Below, piece by piece: positions 1-4,015 of a stretch of DNA of 6,261 nucleotides. The notes below the pieces were generated by a model. That model was not told the origin of the DNA and made no database searches. It saw nothing but the letters and a program-made list of their open reading frames with translations. Position 1 is the stretch's first letter. Each line of letters starts with the position of its first letter. Position numbers and translations under genes: made by a program. The DNA comes from Frankiales bacterium (GTDB lineage: Bacteria > Actinomycetota > Actinomycetes > Mycobacteriales > SCTD01): NCBI GenBank assembly GCA_025965755.1, contig JAOPWI010000238.1, positions 1 through 6,261 on the forward strand, written 5' to 3'.

Positions 1-148
1 CGGGCTGGCGGCGCTGGCCGGCCGGGTGCTGGCCCGGGCCGGGCGCGATCTGCCGGCCGAGGGCGTCGACCTGGCGGTCGTGCCGGTGGACGGTCCGGGC
101 CATGACCTGCTGGGCCGCCGGCGCGGCTGGCTCAGACGCGGCCGGTGA
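1..148 (+). CDS. 3' end of an unidentified protein gene (partial, possibly SseB-like)
   Basis: Reading frame 2 is open from the left edge to a TGA at 146-148 and gives 48 residues ending VDLAVVPVDGPGHDLLGRRRGWLRRGR. Nearly every codon ends in G or C, as in the real genes nearby, which supports coding. The visible tail has an alpha/beta pattern (a helix rich in Ala, Leu and Arg, then the strand VDLAVVPVD) and a very basic C-terminus. I do not recognise it with certainty. From memory, SseB-family proteins often sit next to the DUF1844 gene in actinobacteria, and the 'VDLAVVP' strand would suit that, but the evidence is thin. Its last 17 bases overlap the end of the convergent DUF1844 gene. The start lies outside the window. 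Confidence 0.5.
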   Translation, partial: GLAALAGRVLARAGRDLPAEGVDLAVVPVDGPGHDLLGRRRGWLRRGR

Positions 149-458
149 GCTTCTCGCCCGGGCCCTCGCCCGGCTCGTCGGGCTCTGACGACGCCTCGCG
201 GAACGCCCGCTGCAGCGACTGCAGCCCGTCGCGCAGGGGAGCGGCGTGGATGCCGAGGTCCGGCCGGGCCGCCGTGACCAGACCCGCGAGAGCCGTGATG
301 AGCTTGCGCGCCTCGTCCAGGTCCTTGCTGGCGTCGCCCTCCTCACCCAGGCCGCACTTCACCGCGGCGGCGCTCATGAGGTGCACGGCGACGGACGAGA
401 TGACCTCGGCCGCCGGAACCTCGGCGAGATCGCGGGCAGCAGTGTGTGACTCGGTCAT
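132..458 (-). CDS. DUF1844 domain protein, small conserved actinobacterial protein
   Basis: This encodes a 108-residue protein of unknown function. The recognisable family core runs from about residue 17 to the end: a helical segment AEVISSVAVHLMSAAAVKCGL (split here as AEVISSVAVHL and MSAAAVKCGL), then LDEARKLITALAGLV, then HAAPLRDGLQSLQRAFREAS, and an acidic/Gly tail ending PGEKLTGRV. These match the DUF1844 family as I know it. No signal peptide or clear membrane span is visible, so it is probably cytoplasmic. The start is the ATG complementary to 456-458. On the minus strand AAGGG lies about 7 nt ahead of it, and upstream extension in frame enters low-complexity leader sequence. The gene is divergent from infC and converges with the upstream partial gene, overlapping it by 17 bp. 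Its function cannot be inferred from sequence; the link with infC is positional only. Confidence 0.88.
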   Translation of the reverse strand: MTESHTAARDLAEVPAAEVISSVAVHLMSAAAVKCGLGEEGDASKDLDEARKLITALAGLVTAARPDLGIHAAPLRDGLQSLQRAFREASSEPDEPGEGPGEKLTGRV

Positions 459-460
459 GC

Positions 461-469
461 TGCTACCCT
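461..469 (+). promoter_or_regulatory. possible extended -10 promoter element for infC
   Basis: The sequence TGC-TACCCT fits an extended -10 box (TGn followed by TAnnnT). Transcription from it would start near 475-477, just before the first leader hairpin, and give an infC leader of about 218 nt. No good -35 box sits at 17-18 nt; the nearest (GTGACT, 446-451) is only 12 nt away, so this is tentative. The box overlaps the ribosome binding region of the divergent DUF1844 gene, so the two genes would interfere or be co-controlled if it is used. Confidence 0.35.
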
Positions 470-693
470 TGCAGGGCGACCCTTCCCCCGGTATGCCGGG
501 GGTCGGACAAGCGGAGGTTCCCACCTCCCACCCGCGCCGCCCTCGGGCAGCCGGGTCTGGTCGGCCCGGCCCCTCGCGGGGACCCGGTGCCGTGCCCGTC
601 GTGCCCCCTCGGGCATGACGGGACAGGTGGGCCCTGCGCGTCGCGCGGGGCCCTTCGTCGTGTCGGGCCCCGGACCACGACCCGGGAGGCCCC
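470..693 (+). promoter_or_regulatory. structured 5' leader of infC with tandem hairpins
   Basis: This 224-nt stretch has no gene I can support. It contains perfect inverted repeats in series: CCCCCGG/CCGGGGG around a TATG loop (485-502, which competes with CGACCC 477-482 / GGGTCG 500-505); GGAGGT/ACCTCC around TCCC (513-528); CCGGGTC/GACCCGG (551-557 with 581-587); a 12-bp hairpin (595-622); and, near the start site, GGGGCCC/GGGCCCC (647-653 with 665-671) competing with GTCGTG/CACGAC (657-662 with 676-681). The last structures end only 3 nt before the Shine-Dalgarno. Such density exceeds what I expect by chance even in GC-rich DNA, though GC content does favour stems. A role in attenuation or translational control of infC-rpmI-rplT is inferred. 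I do not know whether this matches a described RNA family. Confidence 0.5.
595..622 (+). terminator. 12-bp terminator-like hairpin in the infC leader
   Basis: CCCGTCGTGCCC (595-606) and GGGCATGACGGG (611-622) form a continuous 12-bp stem with one G-U pair and a CCTC tetraloop. There is no T-run after it, so it is not a classical intrinsic terminator. Actinobacterial terminators often lack a U-tract, so it could act as an attenuator or simply be a stable leader domain. It reads as a near-palindrome on both strands and could also sit in the 5' untranslated region of the divergent DUF1844 transcript. Confidence 0.4.
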
Positions 694-696
694 ATC
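684..696 (+). promoter_or_regulatory. infC ribosome binding site and AUC start codon
   Basis: GGGAGG at 684-689 is followed by a 4-nt spacer and ATC at 694-696. This is the only strong Shine-Dalgarno near the beginning of the IF3 frame, and it sets the start. Reading upstream from ATC in frame to the stop at 616-618 finds no ATG, GTG or TTG. The next downstream candidate, GTG at 730, has no Shine-Dalgarno and would remove the conserved RINDRIR stretch. The 4-nt spacer is somewhat short. Confidence 0.8.
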
Positions 697-1290
697 CGCG
701 CTGCGCCCCGCATCAACGACCGGATCCGTGTGCCCGAGGTACGCCTCGTCGGCCCGGCCGGCGAGCAGGTCGGCATCGTCGCCATCGGCGAGGCGCTGCG
801 CCTCGCCCAGGACAGCGACCTCGACCTCGTCGAGGTCGCTCCGATGGCGCGGCCGCCGGTCTGCAAGCTCATGGACTACGGCAAGTTCAAGTACGAGGCC
901 GCTCAGAAGGCGCGTGAGAGCCGCAAGAACCAGGTGCTCACCGTCATCAAGGAGATGAAGCTCCGGCCGAAGATCGACCCGCACGACTACGAGACCAAGA
1001 AGGGCCACGTCGTCCGCTTCCTCAAGGCGGGCGACAAGGTCAAGATCACGATCATGTTCCGCGGACGCGAGCAGTCCCGGCCCGAGCTCGGGTTCCGGTT
1101 GCTGCAGCGGCTGGGGGAGGACGTCCAGGAGCTCGGCTACGTCGAGAGCGCTCCGAAGCAGGACGGCCGCAACATGATCATGGTGCTGGCTCCGCACAAG
1201 AGCGCTGGTGACCTGCGCAAGGCGGCTCAGGGCGGCTCGCCCGATCAGCCGGTCGCCGCCGACCAGGAGCCCGCAGCAGCAGAGCAGTAA
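694..1290 (+). CDS. infC: translation initiation factor IF-3
   Basis: IF3 binds the 30S subunit, keeps 50S away, and checks the start codon and initiator tRNA during initiation. With the AUC start the protein has 198 residues. The N-domain opens with the family-typical PRINDRIRVPEVRLVGP (about residues 5-21), and the signature KLMDYGKFKYEAAQK lies at about 58-72. The C-domain runs from about QVLTVIKEMKLRPKI to NMIMVLAPHK and includes HDYETKKGHVVRFL and IMFRGREQSRPELG. A short Ala/Gln/Pro-rich tail of about 28 residues follows, typical of actinobacterial IF3s. The odd point is the start codon: in E. coli infC begins with AUU and IF3 represses its own translation by rejecting non-canonical starts, and the AUC here could work the same way. 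infC is followed after 80 nt by rpmI, giving the classical infC-rpmI-rplT order. Identity is certain; the start is strongly supported but inferred. Confidence 0.97.
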   Translation: MRAAPRINDRIRVPEVRLVGPAGEQVGIVAIGEALRLAQDSDLDLVEVAPMARPPVCKLMDYGKFKYEAAQKARESRKNQVLTVIKEMKLRPKIDPHDYETKKGHVVRFLKAGDKVKITIMFRGREQSRPELGFRLLQRLGEDVQELGYVESAPKQDGRNMIMVLAPHKSAGDLRKAAQGGSPDQPVAADQEPAAAEQ

Positions 1291-1304
1291 GGCGCACAGC
1301 ACGA

Positions 1305-1350
1305 CCCGGCGGACGATCTCTGTCCGCCGGGCCACGGCTCCTCGCGGAGC
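1305..1350 (+). promoter_or_regulatory. tandem hairpins between infC and rpmI
   Basis: CCCGGCGGAC (1305-1314) pairs perfectly with GTCCGCCGGG (1322-1331) around a 7-nt loop, 14 nt after the infC stop. A second hairpin, GCTCC/GGAGC with a TCGC loop, follows at 1337-1350 and ends 20 nt before the rpmI ATG. There is no T-run. In E. coli and Bacillus the expression of rpmI-rplT is held back by ribosomal protein L20 binding an RNA structure upstream. These hairpins occupy the E. coli-like position, but I see no proof that L20 binds them. They may otherwise be a partial terminator or a processing site. Confidence 0.5.
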
Positions 1351-1370
1351 GATGACCAGACGGGACCAGC

Positions 1371-1565
1371 ATGCCCAAGCAGAAGACGCACAGCGGCGCC
1401 AAGAAGCGCTTCAAGGTGACCGGCACCGGCAAGATCCTCCACGAGCGCGCCGGCAAGCGTCACCTGCTCGAGCGCAAGTCGAGCAAGCTGACCCGCCGGC
1501 TGACCGGTACCGCCCAGCTCGCCCCCGGCGACACCAAGACCGTCAAGAAGCTCCTGGGCATCTGA
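1371..1565 (+). CDS. rpmI: 50S ribosomal protein bL35
   Basis: A 64-residue, very basic protein of usual bL35 length. It starts MPKQKTHSGAKKRFKVTGTGK, written here as MPKQKTHSGA then KKRFKVTGTGK, and includes the conserved HLLERKSSKLTRRL (about residues 31-44) and the C-terminal VKKLLGI. It is a structural protein of the large ribosomal subunit. The ATG has a modest GGGA Shine-Dalgarno (1362-1365) with 5 nt spacing, so its translation may depend partly on coupling or on the hairpin pair just upstream. It lies 80 nt after infC and 47 nt before rplT and is surely co-transcribed with rplT. Confidence 0.97.
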   Translation: MPKQKTHSGAKKRFKVTGTGKILHERAGKRHLLERKSSKLTRRLTGTAQLAPGDTKTVKKLLGI

Positions 1566-1612
1566 GCCCGTCCCGCCCACGAACTGACTGACGAGAGAAC
1601 AGGAACCGACAA

Positions 1613-2005
1613 GTGGCACGCGTCAAGAGGGCAGTCAACGCCCACAAGAAGCGTCGTGAGGTGCTCGAGAAGGCCAGCGGATACCGGGGCCAGCGCAGCC
1701 GGCTCTACCGCAAGGCCAAGGAGCAGCTGCTCCACTCGGCGACGTATGAGTTCCGCGACCGCAAGAAGCGCAAGGGCGACTTCCGTCAGCTCTGGATCCA
1801 GCGCATCAACGCGGCCGCGCGCCTGAACGGCATGACCTACAACCGGCTCATCCAGGGCCTGAAGGCCGCTGGCGTCGAGGTGGACCGCAAGGTGCTCGCC
1901 GACCTGGCGGTCACCGACGCCCCGGCGTTCGCCACGCTGGTCGAGGTTGCCCGTGCGGCCCTGCCGGCCGACGGCGGCGCGGCGGAGCAGACCCCCGCTG
2001 CCTGA
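1613..2005 (+). CDS. rplT: 50S ribosomal protein bL20
   Basis: This encodes 130 residues. It starts at GTG (MARVKRAVNAHKKRREVLEKA) with an AGGAA Shine-Dalgarno (1601-1605) and 7-nt spacing. The long basic N-terminal extension (about residues 1-60, including GYRGQRSRLYRKAKEQ and RDRKKRKGDFRQLWI) threads into 23S rRNA and is needed early in 50S assembly. The globular part includes RINAAARLNGMTYNRLIQGL and DRKVLADLAV. The last 15 or so residues (PADGGAAEQTPAA) are a low-complexity tail beyond the usual bL20 core, and they overlap the start region of the next gene. In other bacteria bL20 also represses its own operon by binding a leader RNA; whether that happens here is unknown. Confidence 0.97.
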   Translation: MARVKRAVNAHKKRREVLEKASGYRGQRSRLYRKAKEQLLHSATYEFRDRKKRKGDFRQLWIQRINAAARLNGMTYNRLIQGLKAAGVEVDRKVLADLAVTDAPAFATLVEVARAALPADGGAAEQTPAA

Positions 2006-2798
2006 CGGCACCCTCACCTCGACCCGCTCGCCGCGGGTCCAGGCGGTACGACGACTGCACCGGCGCTCGGCTCGCGAAGCCGAGCGCCGGTTCGTCGTGG
2101 AGGGCCCGCAGGCGGTCCGTGAGGCGCTCGCCGCCGGCGGGCTGCTCGAGCTGTACGCCGAGCCCGGCCGGCAGCCCGAGCTGGAGCGTGCGGCCGTCGC
2201 GGCGGGCACACCGGTCGTCCCGGTCACCGCAGCGGTGCTGGCGGCGCTGGGCGAGACGGTCACCCCGCAGGGCGTGGTGGGCGTCGCGGCCCTGCTCGAC
2301 GTGGGCCTGGACTCGGCCCTGGCGGCGCGACCGCGGCTGGTCGCGGTGCTCGACGCCGTGTCCGACCCCGGCAACGCCGGCACCGTCCTGCGCAGCGCCG
2401 ACGCGGCCGGCGCCGGTGCCGTGGTGCTGACCGCGGGGTCGGTCGACCCCCACAACGGCAAGTGCGTGCGCGCGAGCGCGGGCAGCCTGTGGCACCTGCC
2501 CGTGGTGTCCGGCGCCGGCCTGGCCGACACGGTGGCCGCCGCGAAGGGCGCGGGCCTGCAGGTGCTCGCGACGACCGGCGGGGGACAGGACGACCTCGAC
2601 GACCTGATCGACGAGGGCCGGCTGGCCGCCCCCACCGTCTGGCTGTTCGGCAACGAGGCGGCCGGTCTCGGCGAGCAGGCGCTGGCGCTCGCCGACCGGC
2701 GCGTACGGGTGCCCCTGCACGGCCGCGCCGAGTCGCTGAACCTGGCCGCCGCGGCCGCGGTGTGCCTCTACGCCAGCGCCCGGGCGCAGCGCCGCTGA
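1953..2798 (+). CDS. SpoU/TrmH-family RNA 2'-O-ribose methyltransferase
   Basis: This SAM-dependent SPOUT enzyme methylates a ribose 2'-OH, most likely in 23S rRNA, though a tRNA target cannot be excluded. With the start chosen here it has 281 residues. An N-terminal RNA-binding region starts near SPRVQAVRRLHRRSAREAE and RFVVEGPQAVREAL (about 26-59). The SpoU catalytic domain follows, with motif 1 DAVSDPGNAGTVLRSADAAG (about 134-153, catalytic Arg and Asn), motif 2 WLFGNEAAGLG (about 230-240) and motif 3 VPLHGRAESLNLAAAAAV (about 253-270), which form the trefoil-knot SAM site. The start is uncertain. GTG 1953 has GAGG (1943-1946) 6 nt upstream; TTG 1947 is possible but less well placed; CTG 1998, behind GGAG (1984-1987), would remove a low-complexity stretch. 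The next GTG (2097) would delete the RNA-binding N-terminus. The gene overlaps rplT by 53 bp in the chosen model, and a strong inverted repeat lies inside its first codons. Confidence 0.9.
   Translation: MRPCRPTAARRSRPPLPDGTLTSTRSPRVQAVRRLHRRSAREAERRFVVEGPQAVREALAAGGLLELYAEPGRQPELERAAVAAGTPVVPVTAAVLAALGETVTPQGVVGVAALLDVGLDSALAARPRLVAVLDAVSDPGNAGTVLRSADAAGAGAVVLTAGSVDPHNGKCVRASAGSLWHLPVVSGAGLADTVAAAKGAGLQVLATTGGGQDDLDDLIDEGRLAAPTVWLFGNEAAGLGEQALALADRRVRVPLHGRAESLNLAAAAAVCLYASARAQRR
2059..2091 (+). repeat. perfect 14-bp inverted repeat (terminator-like hairpin) inside the methyltransferase gene
   Basis: The arm ACCGGCGCTCGGCT (2059-2072) is exactly complementary to AGCCGAGCGCCGGT (2078-2091), with a CGCGA loop. 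It lies 53 nt after the rplT stop codon, within codons for HRRSAREAERRF of the methyltransferase. The arms are long enough to form a very stable RNA hairpin. The sequence after it (TCGTCGTGG) has no real T-run. It may reduce read-through from the ribosomal protein genes into the methyltransferase and downstream genes, or protect the 3' end of the rplT mRNA. This function is inferred. Confidence 0.6.
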
Positions 2799-2806
2799 GA
2801 CCGGCG

Positions 2807-2840
2807 GCCAGGCGGCGACCGGACGCGCCGGCGGCCTGGC
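2807..2840 (+). terminator. possible terminator hairpin after the methyltransferase gene
   Basis: GCCAGGC (2807-2813) pairs with GCCTGGC (2834-2840), with an inner CCGG/CCGG stem (2819-2822 with 2828-2831). It starts 8 nt after the methyltransferase stop codon. There is no T-run. A perfect 12-nt palindrome, CCTGGCGCCAGG, overlaps its 3' arm at 2835-2846 and offers an alternative fold or a protein-binding dyad. Placed between a stop codon and a likely promoter, a terminator role is reasonable but unproven. Confidence 0.4.
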
Positions 2841-2873
2841 GCCAGGTGTGCGGCTTTCCGGCAGGTCGCCCGA

Positions 2874-2879
2874 TAGGGT
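2874..2879 (+). promoter_or_regulatory. probable -10 element of a kinase promoter
   Basis: TAGGGT in the context CGATAGGGTG looks like a common actinobacterial housekeeping -10 box (TAnnnT). No convincing -35 hexamer lies 17 nt upstream (CGGCTT at 2851-2856). Transcription would begin near 2886, giving a 5' leader of about 27 nt that includes the strong AAGGAGGG ribosome binding site (2902-2909). This suggests that the kinase, and perhaps pheST behind it, is transcribed separately from the ribosomal protein genes. Confidence 0.45.
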
Positions 2880-2912
2880 GATGACGGACATCGTCCGGGG
2901 GAAGGAGGGCGC

Positions 2913-3956
2913 GTGCTGGACAAGGCCGCGTACGCCGACCTGCCCGACGGGGTCCTCGTCGCGGACCACACCGGCACCGTCGTGCTCGTCAACCCGGCCG
3001 CGGAGCGCATTCTGGGCTGCACCGCCGACGTCGTCGTCGGCCGCGACTACCGCGAGGTGCTGCCGCTGGTCGACGAGCAGGGCCGCGACTGGTGGGCCTG
3101 CACCGACCCCTACGCGGGCCTGAACACCCGGGTGCGCCAGCCCGAGCGCCGGCTGCTGCGCCCCGGCGGCGTGGAGCTGCTCGTGACCGCGTCGTACGTC
3201 CGGAACGAGGACCGCTCGCTCACGCGGCTGGTCGTCGCGGTCCGCGACAACCGCGCCCGCGAGCGGGTGGAGCGCAGCCGGGCCGACCTGGTGAGCACCG
3301 TGGCCCACGAGCTGCGCTCGCCGCTGACCAGCGTCAAGGGGTTCACGGCGACGCTGCTGGCCAAGTGGGACCGGTTCAACGACGCCCAGAAGAAGGTCAT
3401 GCTCGAGACGGTCAACGCCGACGCCGACCGCGTCACCCGGCTGCTGACCGAGCTGCTCGACGTGAGCCGCATCGACGCCGGCCGGCTCGAGATGCGCAAG
3501 CAGGTCGTCGACGTGCCCAAGGCCGTCCGCAAGGCCGTCGCCGGGCGGGTGGCCGGGGGCGAGGCCGAGGAGCGTTTCGTCGTGCTGGCCGAGGGTGAGC
3601 TGCCCGAGATGTGGGCCGACCCCGACAAGATCGACCAGATCGTCGGCAACCTGGTGGAGAACGCGCTCCGTCACGGCGCCGGCACCGTCACCGTCCGGGT
3701 GCGTCCCGACCCGGCGGTGCCGGGCGCGGTGATCACCGTGGACGACGAGGGCCCCGGCATCCCCGAGGAGACGGCCGCCCGGGTCTTCACCCGGTTCTGG
3801 CGCGGCAACCGGCAGGGCGGAACCGGCCTGGGCCTCTACATCGTGAAGGGCCTCGTGGAGGCCCACGGCGGCAGCGTCGAGGTCGGGCGTTCGCCGAGCG
3901 GCGGAGCGTCGTTCCGCTTCGTGCTGCCCGCCGGCACCCCGCCCTACGAGGAGTAG
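2913..3956 (+). CDS. soluble PAS-domain sensor histidine kinase (orphan)
   Basis: This encodes 347 residues from a GTG start placed 4 nt after AGGAGG. A PAS sensor domain occupies about residues 6-113 (LPDGVLVADHTGTVVLVNPAAERILG split as LPDGVLVADHTG and NPAAERILG). The HisKA dimerisation domain carries the H-box STVAHELRSPLTSVKGF with phospho-acceptor His132. The HATPase domain has N-box NLVENALRHG (246-255), G1 DEGPGIP (278-284), F-box FTRFW (292-296) and G2 GGTGLGLYIV (302-311). All catalytic motifs are intact. No signal peptide or membrane span is visible, so it should sense a cytoplasmic cue. No response regulator lies in the window, so it is an orphan by position. From memory, a kinase at this position beside pheS in Streptomyces coelicolor was studied as OhkA, a regulator of antibiotic production and development; equivalence is my inference. 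pheS follows after 59 nt. Confidence 0.93.
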   Translation: MLDKAAYADLPDGVLVADHTGTVVLVNPAAERILGCTADVVVGRDYREVLPLVDEQGRDWWACTDPYAGLNTRVRQPERRLLRPGGVELLVTASYVRNEDRSLTRLVVAVRDNRARERVERSRADLVSTVAHELRSPLTSVKGFTATLLAKWDRFNDAQKKVMLETVNADADRVTRLLTELLDVSRIDAGRLEMRKQVVDVPKAVRKAVAGRVAGGEAEERFVVLAEGELPEMWADPDKIDQIVGNLVENALRHGAGTVTVRVRPDPAVPGAVITVDDEGPGIPEETAARVFTRFWRGNRQGGTGLGLYIVKGLVEAHGGSVEVGRSPSGGASFRFVLPAGTPPYEE

Positions 3957-4015
3957 GCGCACGGGCCCGGCGGGCGCCCTGGAAGACTCTCCGCCGACCC
4001 GACTGGACGGAACAC

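Noticed and set aside
493..618. 41-codon leader peptide frame (ATG 493 to TGA 616-618) in the infC leader
   Set aside because: The ATG lies in a hairpin loop without a Shine-Dalgarno, and the peptide is a Pro/Gly/Arg-rich low-complexity product of GC-rich sequence. No codon pattern suggests a translation-sensing leader.
730..732. GTG as the start of infC
   Set aside because: It has no Shine-Dalgarno and would remove the conserved PRINDRIR N-terminus, whereas ATC 694 follows GGGAGG at 4 nt.
615..917. Plus-strand frame from ATG 615 overlapping the start of infC
   Set aside because: It has no ribosome binding site, overlaps infC in another frame, and is Arg/Pro-rich as expected for a shadow frame.
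463..1335. Minus-strand open frame spanning the infC leader and infC
   Set aside because: It runs opposite the unmistakable IF3 gene and has a Leu/Val/Asp/Arg-rich translation typical of antisense to GC-rich coding sequence.
1352..1370. ATG at 1352 behind GGAG as a small gene or coupled start before rpmI
   Set aside because: The spacing is only 2 nt, the frame differs from rpmI and runs through it as an Arg/Gln-rich shadow, and the GGAG is one arm of a hairpin.
1911..3962. Very long (683-codon) minus-strand open frame opposite the methyltransferase and kinase genes
   Set aside because: Long antisense frames are normal in such GC-rich DNA. The translation is a His/Gly/Arg/Asp-rich mix with no domain, while the plus strand encodes complete recognisable proteins.
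3957..4015. T-box or phenylalanine attenuator before pheS
   Set aside because: The 59-nt gap is too short for a T-box. It has no leader peptide with Phe codons and no terminator with a T-run, only a weak GGGC/GCCC stem.
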